From: Pseudomonas frederiksbergensis
Lineage (GTDB): Bacteria > Pseudomonadota > Gammaproteobacteria > Pseudomonadales > Pseudomonadaceae
Length of the DNA stretch: 64,000 nucleotides
Assembly (NCBI RefSeq): GCF_003732275.1
Contig: NZ_MOBM01000006.1
Location: 358,818-422,817 of the forward strand
Direction: 5' to 3'
Positions 24,699 through 33,531 of this stretch are shown here, one piece after another; positions within the stretch are counted from its first letter, which is position 1; each line of letters opens with the position of its first letter. The notes beneath the pieces were generated by a model. That model was given only the letters and a program-made list of their open reading frames with translations, was not told where the DNA came from and did no database searches. The translations under genes were made by a program, and so were the position numbers.

Positions 24699-25280
24699 AT
24701 GCGCAACGAATCAATTCGCTACCTGATTGTGCCGGGCTGGCAAGGATCGCCAGAAGATCATTGGCAAACCCATTGGCAGAACAGCCTGCCAAACAGTGCG
24801 CGGGTGGAGCAGGCCGACTGGCTGACGCCTCGTCGTGAGGACTGGGTCGCGGCACTGGCCGAGGCGATTGCCGCCGACAGCACGCCAGTGATTTTGATCG
24901 CCCACAGCCTGGGTTGCATCACCGTCGCCCATTGGGCGGCCACGGCACCGCTGCCATTTTTGCGTCAGGTGCGCGGCGCGTTGCTGGTCGCGCCAGCGGA
25001 CGTCGAGCGCCCGGCTTGCGCGCCGGCCCTGCGCAACTTCGCACCGATTCCGACCCATTTGCTGCCATTCCCGAGCCAGGTCGTCAGCTCCGACAACGAC
25101 AGCGCCGTGAGCGCGCCACGAGCCCTGGAGCTGGCACGTCAGTGGGGCGCCGAGGCGGGGATTTTATCGGGTGCCGGGCACATCAATGTGAAGTCCGGTC
25201 ACCAGCGCTGGGAGCAGGGTTTTGCGTACCTCTATCGTCTGCAAAACCGCATGGAACAGCACGCCCTGCGTCGCGCTTGA
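24699..25280 (+). CDS. RBBP9/YdeN-family alpha/beta hydrolase
   Basis: A 193-residue serine hydrolase. The nucleophile elbow AHSLGC has S70 as nucleophile. The catalytic Asp is probably in SSDNDSAVS and the His in GAGHINVKSG. The start has AGGAGAG upstream. The RBBP9/YdeN family contains small esterases or peptidases of uncertain substrate. In Pseudomonas, close relatives lie with sulfur-starvation genes, and here the next genes are a sigma-54 activator and an ABC transporter cluster, so an organosulfur or ester role is possible. Confidence 0.9.
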   Translation: MRNESIRYLIVPGWQGSPEDHWQTHWQNSLPNSARVEQADWLTPRREDWVAALAEAIAADSTPVILIAHSLGCITVAHWAATAPLPFLRQVRGALLVAPADVERPACAPALRNFAPIPTHLLPFPSQVVSSDNDSAVSAPRALELARQWGAEAGILSGAGHINVKSGHQRWEQGFAYLYRLQNRMEQHALRRA

Positions 25281-25347
25281 ACCTTCTATTTTTTCTTTTT
25301 TTTAGAATCGGCCCCCGCCGCCCGGCGGTTTTGGGCGGGAGTCTGCC

Positions 25348-26280
25348 ATGAGCTTGCATGAAACATTCGGTCAGCCGCTGCTGACCTTTCCCGATGCGGA
25401 AAAAAGCCCGCTGAGCATTCGCGCCAAGGCATTGGTGTTCGTCGATCCGCGTTCCCGGCAGTTGCGCCAGGAGCTGGAACAACTGGCGCCACGTTCGATC
25501 TCGGTGTTGATCCGCGGTGAAACCGGCAGCGGTAAAGAATTGCTGGCGCGACACATTCATCGCGCCAGTGACCGTGGTGGATTGTTCGTGTCAGTCAATT
25601 GCGGAGCGATCAGCCCGACCTACGCCGATGCTGAACTGTTCGGCTATGCCGCTGGCAGTTACAGCGGTTCAGCCAGCAGTCGCGCTGGGTGGTTTGGTTC
25701 GGCCAATGGCGGCACGCTCTATCTGGACGAGATCGGCGACTTGCCACTACCCATCCAGATCAAATTGCTCGCCGCCCTGGAAAACCACGAAGTCACTCGC
25801 GTCGGCGCTCAGCAGCCAAGCCCGGTGGACGTACGTCTGGTGGCCGCCACCAGCATCGATCTGGCTCAGGCGGTGGCTGCCGGGAAATTCCATGAGCGGC
25901 TTTATCGCTATCTCAGTGAAGGCCAGCTCGAACTGCCGGCCTTGCGTGAAAGGGTGGGCGATATTTTGTCGCTGGCCGAATACTTCCTCGGCATCTACAG
26001 CCAACGGCTCGACCTGCCGGTGCCATTGATCAGCGACGCCGCGCAGCATCTGCTGGAGCAGCACAGTTGGCCGGGCAACACCCGGGAGCTGGAGAACGTC
26101 ATTCACTTTGCGCTGCTGGTGAGTACCGGCGACGAGATTTTGCCGGAGCATTTGAATCTGCCTGAGGCGCCCGTGTCGCTGGTGACGATCGAGCGGCAAC
26201 TCAAACAGATTCTCGGCAACGGTTCCGCCGCCGAAAAAGATGCCTTGAAAAAACTGCTCAAAGCCACCGGTCTTTTGTAG
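25348..26280 (+). CDS. Sigma-54-dependent activator, atypical (SfnR-like)
   Basis: A 310-residue AAA+ enhancer-binding protein consisting of little more than the ATPase domain. Walker A is GETGSGKE (57-64) and Walker B is GGTLYLDEIGDL. A second-region arginine segment (LYRYLSEGQLELPALRERVGD) and the SWPGNTRELENVI motif are also present. The sigma-54 contact loop, normally GAFTGA, reads GSYSGS (103-108). No sensory domain precedes it, and the C-terminus ends LLKATGLL without a clear Fis-type helix-turn-helix. The stop codon is part of a family-C repeat, so the end may have been cut or altered. Confidence 0.85.
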   Translation: MSLHETFGQPLLTFPDAEKSPLSIRAKALVFVDPRSRQLRQELEQLAPRSISVLIRGETGSGKELLARHIHRASDRGGLFVSVNCGAISPTYADAELFGYAAGSYSGSASSRAGWFGSANGGTLYLDEIGDLPLPIQIKLLAALENHEVTRVGAQQPSPVDVRLVAATSIDLAQAVAAGKFHERLYRYLSEGQLELPALRERVGDILSLAEYFLGIYSQRLDLPVPLISDAAQHLLEQHSWPGNTRELENVIHFALLVSTGDEILPEHLNLPEAPVSLVTIERQLKQILGNGSAAEKDALKKLLKATGLL

Positions 26281-26370
26281 GAGCTGGCGCAGCCTGCGAT
26301 CTTTGATCCTGATCTTTGGTGGCTTTGAAATTGCCAAAATCAAAAGATCGCAGCCTTTGGCAGCTCCTGC
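26277..26370. repeat. REP-type inverted pair, family C
   Basis: Forward arm (GTAGGAGCTGGCGCAGCCTG) and reverse arm (GATCGCAGCCTTTGGCAGCT). The forward arm supplies the TAG stop codon of the sigma-54 activator gene. Confidence 0.8.
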
Positions 26371-26424
26371 ATCGGGCGTGGCGGTTGCATGAACAAAATG
26401 GAATATGAAAGTGAATAAAAGATA

Positions 26425-26438
26425 TTATTCGGGAATAA
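26425..26438. promoter_or_regulatory. TTATTC-GG-GAATAA dyad before the metQ remnant
   Basis: A 14-bp palindrome in an AT-rich region about 105 bp before ATG 26543. It resembles the dyad at 24626-24647. Confidence 0.3.
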
Positions 26439-26542
26439 AAAATCCCGGTATTGTCCGCGTCACGCCAGCGATAGCACATCACTGGCACTCGTACTAATTA
26501 GCCGTCGTCGATGATGGCCGCGAATTTCGATAAGGACACTGC

Positions 26543-27311
26543 ATGAAAAAGGTTCTGTTGTTCACCGCATTGGCGGCTGCCCTGACTGCGGGCCTGGCCC
26601 AGGCTGGCGGCGGCGACCCCGGTTCCACATGCCGAGATTCTTGAGCTGATCAAGCCAACCCTCGCCAAAGAAGGCGTGGACCTGGAGATCAAAGTCTTCA
26701 CCGACTACGTTCAGCCGAACGTGCAGGTCGACCAGAAGCGTCTGGACGCCAACTACTTCCAGACCCTGCCGTACCTGAAAAACTTCAACGAAGGCAAAGG
26801 CACTAATCTGGTGACCGTGATCGGTGTACACGTCGAACCATTCGGCGGCTACTCGAAGAAAGTCAAAAGCCTGGCTGAGCTGAAAGACGGCGCAACCATC
26901 GCCATCCCGAACGAAGGCAGCAACAGCGGCCGTGCCCTGATCCTGTTGCAGAAGGCCGGCCTGATCGAGTTGAAAGACCCGAAAAACGCCGTGGCCACCC
27001 CGAAAGACATTGCCAAGAACCCGCACAACTTCAAGTTCAAGGAACTGGAATCGGCCATGCTGCCGCGTGTTCTGGACCAGGTCGACCTGGACATGATCAA
27101 CACCAACTACGCGCTGGACGCGGGTCTGAACCCGGCTAAAGACGCGCTGGTGATCGAAGGCGCCGATTCGCCTTACGTGAACTTCCTGGTGGCTCGTCCA
27201 GACAACAAGGACAGCGTTGCCATCCAGAAACTGGCCAAGGCGTTGACCAGTCCTGAGGTGAAAGCATTCATCGCCAAGAAGTACAGCGGCGCGGTACTGC
27301 CGGCGTTCTGA
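26543..27311 (+). pseudogene. Frameshifted MetQ/NlpA-family methionine-binding protein
   Basis: ATG 26543 starts a normal signal peptide (MKKVLLFTALAAALTAGLAQ). At about 26605 the frame changes: it reads GGGDPGST and stops at TGA 26642. The rest of a MetQ protein (VPHAEILELIKPTLAKEG to AVLPAF) continues in the next frame to 27311. A segment of about 16-17 nt that would encode the start of the mature protein (before AATPVPHA) seems to be missing between the signal peptide and this part. A GTG at 26676 would give a 211-residue cytosolic protein without export. The gene is therefore probably dead, unless there is a sequencing error. An intact MetQ is at 41241-42050. Confidence 0.8.
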
Positions 27312-27343
27312 TCGACCGCAGTCTCAAACCCCTTCAAGGTTTC

Positions 27344-27379
27344 AACGCCGACGGCTAATACAGCGTCGGCGTTTTTTAT
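27344..27379 (+). terminator. Intrinsic terminator after the metQ remnant
   Basis: AACGCCGAC and GTCGGCGTT pair around a 12-nt loop and are followed by TTTTATT. Confidence 0.88.
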
Positions 27380-27391
27380 TGCACCAAGATT

Positions 27392-27485
27392 AAAAGATCG
27401 CAGCCTCGTTTCACTCGACAGCTCCTATATTGAAATGCGTATCCCCTGTAGGAGCTGTCGAGTGAAACGAGGCTGCGATCTTTTG
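27392..27485. repeat. REP-type inverted pair, family D
   Basis: The arms GATCGCAGCCTCGTTTCACT... and its inverse (GTAGGAGCTGTCGAGTGAAA...) are nearly perfect over about 33 bp. The other copy is at 52365. Confidence 0.85.
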
Positions 27486-27495
27486 CTTTAAGATT

Positions 27496-27591
27496 TCAGG
27501 CCACCCGCGCCTTCAACGCCTTACGCAACGCCATCAGCAATTTCACGATGTCCTGCGGGTCCAGCCGCTGCGGCACTTTTACGTCAGCCAT
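27496..27591 (-). CDS. Very small protein (31 aa), unknown
   Basis: ATG 27591 preceded by AAGGAAGAG opens 31 codons (starting MADVKVPQRLDPQDIV) with a basic amphipathic helical end (LLMALRKALKARVA). The ribosome site and codon use are good, and the frame continues open upstream in a longer but unsupported ORF. It may be a regulatory peptide or an antisense feature of the ABC operon upstream region. Confidence 0.4.
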   Translation of the reverse strand: MADVKVPQRLDPQDIVKLLMALRKALKARVA

Positions 27592-27874
27592 TTTTCTCTT
27601 CCTTGTGATGGTTCGACCCGGGGGAGTCTGGCCAAAAGCTGCACGTCCTTGGAGGGGGATTTTGAAAAAAAGATCGTTCCTGCAGCGCAAAGAAAAATCG
27701 TCGTCCTCCACTGCCGCCGCAAATTCACAGGATAGTTTTTTGCGTGATATCAATATGCTTTAACGGTATTTAAATTCTTCTTTTTATACCTTTAAAGTCG
27801 GTGCCTGCCGGGTGGTTATCCACTGCCCATGGACTGCGCCATCGCCGCTTACCGAGCGGCGTACAGGATGTTCA

Positions 27875-28540
27875 ATGACTTTCGATTACGCGTTTATCCT
27901 CAGTACCCTGCCGGCGTTTCTCAAAGCCGTGGGCGTGACGCTGCAAGTCGGCTTTATCGCCATCGGCACTTCGTTGCTGGTGGCGCTGATCAACGCGACG
28001 ATTCTGGTGTTTCGTACCCCCTACCTTCAACGCCTGGTCGGGCTGTATGTGGAGCTGGCGCGCAACACGCCACTGCTGATTCAGTTGTTCTTCGTCTACT
28101 TCGCCTTGCCAGCCCTGGGCATCAAAGTCTCGGGCTTCGCAGCGGCGATCATCACTATGACTTTTCTTGGCGGCGCCTACCTCACCGAAGTGCTGCGCGC
28201 CGGCGTGGATGCGGTGCCCCAGGCGCAACTTGAGTCCGGCCGCTCCATCGGCCTGTCCCACGGGCAATTGCTGCGCTACGTGATTCTGCCGCAAGCCGGC
28301 ATCCTCAGTTTGCCGTCGCTGTTCGCCAATTTCATTTTCCTGCTCAAGGAAACCACCGTGGTCTCGGCGGTGGCGGTGCCGGAGATTCTCTACACCACCA
28401 AGAGCTACATCGCGCTCTATTACAAAACCTACGAAATGCTCGCCGTGCTGACGCTGATTTGCGTGCTGCTGTTTTTGCCGTTGTCGCTGCTGCTCAGTCG
28501 TCTGGAAAGGAGGCTCCAGCATGGCCAATTCGGGTCTTGA
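27875..28540 (+). CDS. Polar amino-acid ABC transporter permease 1
   Basis: A 221-residue HisM/GlnP-type permease (begins MTFDYAFILSTLPAFLKAVG) with about five hydrophobic segments. The coupling loop is visible as LESGRSIGLSHGQLLRYVILPQAG. ATG 27875 has AGGA upstream; a longer reading from 27812 lacks support. It overlaps the next gene by 20 bp. The four genes 27875-30837 form a compact operon in the order permease, permease, ATPase, binding protein. The substrate is probably a sulfur-containing or polar amino acid, inferred from neighbours. Confidence 0.92.
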   Translation: MTFDYAFILSTLPAFLKAVGVTLQVGFIAIGTSLLVALINATILVFRTPYLQRLVGLYVELARNTPLLIQLFFVYFALPALGIKVSGFAAAIITMTFLGGAYLTEVLRAGVDAVPQAQLESGRSIGLSHGQLLRYVILPQAGILSLPSLFANFIFLLKETTVVSAVAVPEILYTTKSYIALYYKTYEMLAVLTLICVLLFLPLSLLLSRLERRLQHGQFGS

Positions 28541-29180
28541 GTTGCTCATGGTGTCGTTGCCACAACTGGGCAAGGGCGCTGCGCAAACCCTGTTGATCTC
28601 TTTTCTGAGCATCGCCATCAGCACGGTGGGCGGCGTGCTCTACGGCGTATTGCGCACGCTGAATTCGAAATGGCTGAACGCGCTTCTGCGGGTCTATCTG
28701 GAACTGTTCCGGGCAATCCCGGTGCTGGTCTGGCTGTATTTGCTGTTCTTCGGCCTGCCGATTTTTTTCGGCCTGAGCATTCCAAGCTTCTGGTGCGCGG
28801 TGCTGGTGTTGTCGCTGTGGGGCGCCAGCGAAGTCGGTGAAGTGGTGCGCGGCGCGTTGCATTCATTGCCGCGCGGACAGCGTGAGGCCGGGTTGTCGAT
28901 TGGCCTTGATGGCCCGCAACTCTACGGCTACGTGCTGCTGCCTCAAGCGCTGAAACGCATGACGCCGCCGACCATCAACGTCTACACGCGGATCATCAAG
29001 ACCAGCTCCCTGGCGGTGCTGATCGGGGTGGTGGACGTGATCAAGGTCGGCCAGCAGATCATCGAACGCACCTACGAATCAGTGCTGATTTACGGCGCGC
29101 TGTTTCTGTTTTTCTTTTTCATCTGCTACCCGCTGTCAGCCGCTTCCCGCGTGCTGGAGCGGCGCTGGACGCAAGCATGA
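28521..29180 (+). CDS. Polar amino-acid ABC transporter permease 2
   Basis: A 219-residue permease paralogous to the preceding one, with the coupling loop REAGLSIGLDGPQLYGYVLLPQAL and the membrane-entry motif ELFRAIPVLVWLYLLFFGLP. A strong AAAGGAGG lies before ATG 28521 inside the end of the previous gene. It ends by ATGA overlap with the ATPase gene. The two permeases probably form a heterodimer. Confidence 0.93.
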   Translation: MANSGLELLMVSLPQLGKGAAQTLLISFLSIAISTVGGVLYGVLRTLNSKWLNALLRVYLELFRAIPVLVWLYLLFFGLPIFFGLSIPSFWCAVLVLSLWGASEVGEVVRGALHSLPRGQREAGLSIGLDGPQLYGYVLLPQALKRMTPPTINVYTRIIKTSSLAVLIGVVDVIKVGQQIIERTYESVLIYGALFLFFFFICYPLSAASRVLERRWTQA

Positions 29181-29959
29181 GCGCATTGATCGAGTTCAAG
29201 GGTTTCAACAAGTTTTTCGGCGAGCAGCAGGTGCTCGACGGCATCGACCTGAAGGTGAAACCGGGCGAAGTGATCGTCATCCTCGGGCCCAGCGGCTGTG
29301 GCAAAAGCACCTTGCTGCGTTGCCTCAACGGCCTGGAAGTGGCTCACAGCGGCAGCTTGAATTTTGCCGGGCGGGAGTTGCTGGACAAGGGCACTGACTG
29401 GCGCGAAGTGCGTCAGCAGATCGGCATGGTGTTCCAGAGCTATCACCTGTTCCCGCACATGAGCGTGCTCGACAATCTCTTGCTCGGTCCGCTCAAGGTG
29501 CAGAAACGCGAACGCCGTGAAGCCCGCGCGCAGGCTGAGGCGCTGCTTGAGCGTGTCGGTCTGCTGGACAAGCGCGATGCCTTCCCGCGCCAGCTCTCCG
29601 GCGGCCAGCAACAACGCATCGCCATCCTCCGTTCGCTGTGCATGAACCCCAAGGTCATGCTCTTCGACGAAGTCACCGCCGCCCTCGATCCGGAGATGGT
29701 CAAGGAAGTGCTCGAGGTGATTCAGGGCCTGGCCCGTGAAGGCATGACACTGCTGATCGTCACCCACGAAATGGCCTTCGCCCGCGCCGTGGCCGACCGC
29801 ATTGTGTTCATGGATGCCGGGCGCATCCTTGAGCAAAACCCACCCGAGATTTTCTTTACGAACCCGCAAACCGCACGAGCGCAGCAGTTCCTGGAGAAGT
29901 TCTCCTACGTCGCCGCACCACCCAAAACGACTCAAACAAAGGAATTGGAACTGCCATGA
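29177..29959 (+). CDS. Polar amino-acid ABC transporter ATPase
   Basis: A 260-residue ABC ATPase of the GlnQ/HisP type: Walker A GPSGCGKST, signature LSGGQQQR, Walker B VMLFDEVTAALDPE and switch VTHEMAFA. It overlaps both neighbours by ATGA. The last 20 residues form a polar tail (AAPPKTTQTKELELP) longer than in GlnQ. Confidence 0.95.
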   Translation: MSALIEFKGFNKFFGEQQVLDGIDLKVKPGEVIVILGPSGCGKSTLLRCLNGLEVAHSGSLNFAGRELLDKGTDWREVRQQIGMVFQSYHLFPHMSVLDNLLLGPLKVQKRERREARAQAEALLERVGLLDKRDAFPRQLSGGQQQRIAILRSLCMNPKVMLFDEVTAALDPEMVKEVLEVIQGLAREGMTLLIVTHEMAFARAVADRIVFMDAGRILEQNPPEIFFTNPQTARAQQFLEKFSYVAAPPKTTQTKELELP

Positions 29960-30837
29960 AAACTGCCAAGTCTTCTCTGCTGCTACTCCCGCTGTTCGGC
30001 CTGGCGCTGCTCGCCGGCTGTAACAAAACCGAAGAACCGACGAAGCCGAAAGTCGCAAGCGTCAGCACCGCACCGGCCGGGTACCTGGAAAAAGTCAAAG
30101 CCCGGGACAAGCTGATCGTTGGCGTCTTCACCGATAAACCGCCGTTCGGTTTTGTCGATGAGGCCGGGCGCTACGTGGGGTTCGATACTGATATCGGTCG
30201 TCAATTCGCCAAGGATCTGTTGGGCGATGAGAACAAAGTGGAGTTCGTTGCGGTGGAGCCGGCGAGCCGGATTCCGTTCCTGCAGAGCGACAAGGTCGAC
30301 CTGATTCTGGCCAACATGACCGTTACCCCGGAGCGTAAGGAAGCCGTGGACTTCACCAATCCGAACCTCAAGGTTGCGGTGCAGGCACTGGTGCCGCAGG
30401 CGAGTTCGGTAAAGAACCTAGATGACCTGGCGACCCGCACCACTATCGTGACCACAGGCACCACGGCGGATATCTGGCTGACCAAGAATCATCCGGACTG
30501 GAAACTGCTGAAGTTCGAGAAAAACTCCGAGTCTTTGCAAGCCCTGGCCAATGGTCGCGGCGACGCTTATGCGCAGGACAATCTGGTGCTGTTCAGCTGG
30601 GCCAAGCAGAACCCGGGCTACCGCGTGCTGGAGGAAAAGCTCGGGGCCGAAGCACCGATCGCGCCGGCGGTGAAGAAGGGCAATATCGAACTGCGTGATT
30701 GGGTGAATGTGGAGTTGGCGAAGTTGGGCGAGGAGAAGTTTTTGCTCAAGCTGTACGACCAGTATGTGCGTAAAGAATTGAGCGATGACACCAAGCCTGA
30801 GAGCGTGATTGTCGAGGGTGGGAAGTGGCAGGGGTGA
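29956..30837 (+). CDS. Amino-acid ABC transporter substrate-binding lipoprotein
   Basis: A 293-residue type-3 solute-binding protein. The signal peptide ends in the lipobox LLAGC (Cys about residue 22), so the protein is membrane-anchored, which is unusual for this family in Gram-negatives but not rare. Conserved features are KLIVGVFTDKPPFGFVDEAG, YVGFDTDIGRQFAKDL, MTVTPERKEAVDFTNPN and TTGTTADIW. It starts inside the ATPase stop (ATGA). The ligand is unassigned. Confidence 0.93.
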   Translation: MKTAKSSLLLLPLFGLALLAGCNKTEEPTKPKVASVSTAPAGYLEKVKARDKLIVGVFTDKPPFGFVDEAGRYVGFDTDIGRQFAKDLLGDENKVEFVAVEPASRIPFLQSDKVDLILANMTVTPERKEAVDFTNPNLKVAVQALVPQASSVKNLDDLATRTTIVTTGTTADIWLTKNHPDWKLLKFEKNSESLQALANGRGDAYAQDNLVLFSWAKQNPGYRVLEEKLGAEAPIAPAVKKGNIELRDWVNVELAKLGEEKFLLKLYDQYVRKELSDDTKPESVIVEGGKWQG

Positions 30838-30869
30838 GTCTCTGAGCTATGCGGTGACTTTCCGATCGC

Positions 30870-30964
30870 CATCGCGAGCAGGCTCGCTCCCACAGGGGGA
30901 TCTTCGATGAACACAACTTTTGTGTCAGTCGCCGATCCAGTGTGGGAGCGAGCCTGCTCGCGAT
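30870..30964. repeat. REP-type inverted pair, family A
   Basis: Reverse then forward arms between the convergent ABC operon and ATPase gene. Confidence 0.85.
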
Positions 30965-30983
30965 TCGGTTGTTCAAGCGCCGA

Positions 30984-32180
30984 TCAATCCGGCCAATACC
31001 ACGCCGGCTCATCCAGCATCCGCTGCCCGACCATTCCGGTCTGGCCGAAATTCTTTTCCAGCACAATGCAATTGCATTCCGGGTCTTGCTGCAACGCCGA
31101 GATCAAGCGTCGCGCATGGGACACCACCCACACCTGACACTGCTCGGATGCTCGAATAATCAATCGCGCCAACGCCGGCAACAGGTCCGGATGCAGACTG
31201 GTTTCCGGCTCGTTCAACACCATCAACGTCGGTGGTCGAGGAGTCAGCAATGCCGCGACCAGCAGCAGATAGCGCAACGTTCCATCCGACAACTCGGCGG
31301 CGGATAACGGTCGCAACAACCCTTCCTGATAAAACTCGATCGCAAACCGTCCGCCCTGCAATGGCGCGATGTTCAGTCGCGCGCCGGGAAAGGCATCGCT
31401 GATAGCCACCTGCAAGGCTTCGGAATCACCGATTTCGATGATGGTCTGCAAGGCTGCCGCCAGGTCGCGACCATCGTGGTGCAGCACCGGTGTGCGGGTG
31501 CCCAGTTGCGGTTGGCGAACCGGTGCGTCGGCGTCGCTGCGAAAGTGATCGTAGAAACGCCAGCGGCGGATGAACTCACGTAATTCCAGAACCTCCGGTG
31601 AAGAACGCAAACTGCCGACCTGATCGAACAGACTGTCGAAATTCGGCGTGTGCTGAGCCAGTACATCCCAGCTGCGATTGGCTCGGGCACGGATCATCGG
31701 GCCGTCGCGATCCACCAGCAGGCTGGCCGGCCGATAAATCGGCCCGGCCCAGACGCATTCACGCTTGATTTGCGGGTCGAGGTTGAAGCGTGACGGAATA
31801 GGTGAACTGTGTTCGGGCAGCATGAAGTGGCCGTTGGAATCGGGCAGCCCGAGGCTGATCGAATAGCTGAAATCCTCACCGGCAAACCCCAGGCGCAGGC
31901 GTTTGACGCCGTGTCTCACCGTAGCCTCGACCGGGACTTCACCATTGCGCATTCGTCGGCTGATATTTTCAGGCCCGGCCCAGAACGTCGAATCCAGCCC
32001 GCCCTCGCGGGCCAATGCATTGACCACGCCACCCTGAGCGGTTTCCGCCAGCAGGCGCAAGGCGCGGTAGAGATTGGACTTGCCGCTGCCGTTGGGGCCG
32101 GTGATCAGGTTCAACCGGCCAAGTGGAATCACCAATTTATTGATCGAACGGTAATTGGCCACCGCGAGGGTTTTGAGCAT
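30984..32180 (-). CDS. RecF/SMC-like AAA ATPase
   Basis: A 398-residue ATPase with an N-terminal Walker A GPNGSGKS (28-35). The signature is LSDGTLRYLLL, Walker B is LMVLNEPETSLHPDLL and the switch region is VVSHARRLI. This is the OLD/RecF-like ABC-ATPase layout without a coiled coil of SMC length. Such proteins act in DNA repair, in defence as the ATPase of nuclease pairs, or in unknown roles. No TOPRIM nuclease domain or partner gene is adjacent, so no function can be assigned. Many pseudomonads carry it as a single gene. Confidence 0.88.
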   Translation of the reverse strand: MLKTLAVANYRSINKLVIPLGRLNLITGPNGSGKSNLYRALRLLAETAQGGVVNALAREGGLDSTFWAGPENISRRMRNGEVPVEATVRHGVKRLRLGFAGEDFSYSISLGLPDSNGHFMLPEHSSPIPSRFNLDPQIKRECVWAGPIYRPASLLVDRDGPMIRARANRSWDVLAQHTPNFDSLFDQVGSLRSSPEVLELREFIRRWRFYDHFRSDADAPVRQPQLGTRTPVLHHDGRDLAAALQTIIEIGDSEALQVAISDAFPGARLNIAPLQGGRFAIEFYQEGLLRPLSAAELSDGTLRYLLLVAALLTPRPPTLMVLNEPETSLHPDLLPALARLIIRASEQCQVWVVSHARRLISALQQDPECNCIVLEKNFGQTGMVGQRMLDEPAWYWPD

Positions 32181-32240
32181 GGAAAACGTTCTCTAAGGCC
32201 CCAAATCGGCATCAGGATAACCGCGTTGGCGAATTTACGT

Positions 32241-32332
32241 TGTAGGAGCTGCCGAAGGCTGCGATCTTTTGACTTTAGCGGTCGTGATATCGCCGGAAGA
32301 TCAAAAGATCGCAGCCTTCGGCAGCTCCTACA
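32241..32332. repeat. REP-type inverted pair, family C
   Basis: Forward then reverse arms, nearly perfect, between the divergent ATPase and RND operon. Confidence 0.85.
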
Positions 32333-32427
32333 GGGAAATGGTTATCTGCGCGGGCGAAGGTGGAACCCTGTTCTAAGCTCACAGTCGTATCGTCACTGGC
32401 ACGTTCGTACAACGCAAAGGAGTTTGC

Positions 32428-33531
32428 ATGGCGGGTCCCGGATTGAAAGTAATGGTTGGCCTGAGCCTCATCGCTTTGCTGACCGCCTGTGGCGATAAGA
32501 AGCCCGTCGAGAAGGACCGCCCACGAGTCTTCGTGCAAGAGGTCAAACCATCGGATTACGCCGCCGCGGTGACACTCACCGGCGACGTCCAGGCGCGAGT
32601 TCAAACCGAATTGTCGTTCCGCGTGGGCGGCAAGATCATCCAGCGTATGGTCGATGTCGGTGACCGGGTTTCGGCCAAACAAGTGCTGGCCAAACTCGAC
32701 CCGAAAGATCTGCAAACCAATGTCGACTCGGCCCAGGCTCAGGTCGTTGCCGAACAGGCCCGGGTCAAACAAACCGCCGCGGCCTTCGTTCGCCAACAAA
32801 AACTCCTGCCCAAGGGCTACACCAGCCAGAGCGAATACGATTCCGCCCAAGCCGCCTTGCGCAGCAGCCAGAGCGCATTGACCGCTGCTCAGGCGCAGTT
32901 GGCCAACGCCCGTGATCAACTGAGCTATACCGCGTTGATTGCCGATGCGCCGGGGGTGATTACCGCGCGCCAGGCCGAAGTCGGCCAAGTGGTGCAAGCC
33001 ACGGTGCCGATTTTCAGCCTGGCCCGGGATGGTGAGCGTGACGCGGTGTTCAACGTTTATGAATCGCTGCTGGCCGAGCCGCCGTCGGATAGATCGATTG
33101 TGGTCAGCCTGCTCGACAACCCGAAGATCAAGACCACGGGCACCGTTCGGGAAGTCACGCCGGCAGTGTCCGCGCAGACCGGCACGGTGCAAGTCAAAGT
33201 CACCCTGGACAGTCTTCCCGAGGGCATGCAACTCGGGTCGGTGGTGAGCGCCACCGCCAAGCCAGTCGGCAAAACCGCAGTGGAGCTGCCTTGGTCGGCC
33301 CTGACCAAAAACCTCAGTGACCCGGCCGTGTGGCTGGTGGACGCCGAAGGCAAGGCGCAGCTGCACACGGTCACCGTCGGCCGTTACCTGACCGGCAAAG
33401 TCATTGTCAGCGCTGGCCTCAACGGTGGCGAAAAAGTCGTCACCGCAGGCGGCCAGTTACTGCATCCAGGCGTGAAGGTGGAGATCGTCGAAAACACCTA
33501 TAAGACGCCAATGACAGGAGCCCAGCCATGA
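32428..33531 (+). CDS. RND efflux periplasmic adaptor 1 (lipoprotein, TriA-like)
   Basis: A 367-residue membrane-fusion protein with a lipobox LLTAC near residue 20. The lipoyl half-motif is visible in RVGGKIIQRMVDVGDRVSAKQVLAKLDP. A helical hairpin (residues about 95-170, AQAQVVAEQARVKQ) and beta-barrel follow. A second adaptor gene and the RND pump gene overlap downstream by ATGA each. Two adaptors with one pump is the layout of P. aeruginosa TriABC, so the pump probably needs both. TriABC exports triclosan and SDS; specificity here is unknown. Confidence 0.9.
   Translation: MAGPGLKVMVGLSLIALLTACGDKKPVEKDRPRVFVQEVKPSDYAAAVTLTGDVQARVQTELSFRVGGKIIQRMVDVGDRVSAKQVLAKLDPKDLQTNVDSAQAQVVAEQARVKQTAAAFVRQQKLLPKGYTSQSEYDSAQAALRSSQSALTAAQAQLANARDQLSYTALIADAPGVITARQAEVGQVVQATVPIFSLARDGERDAVFNVYESLLAEPPSDRSIVVSLLDNPKIKTTGTVREVTPAVSAQTGTVQVKVTLDSLPEGMQLGSVVSATAKPVGKTAVELPWSALTKNLSDPAVWLVDAEGKAQLHTVTVGRYLTGKVIVSAGLNGGEKVVTAGGQLLHPGVKVEIVENTYKTPMTGAQP

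Noticed and set aside
27812..27874. 21-codon N-terminal extension of amino-acid permease 1
   Set aside because: The extension is hydrophilic, has no ribosome site, and ATG 27875 gives the family's usual start with AGGA upstream.
30984..32180. RecF-like ATPase as part of an anti-phage system
   Set aside because: No nuclease, reverse transcriptase or other effector gene is adjacent; it stands alone between REP pairs, so a defence role cannot be supported.
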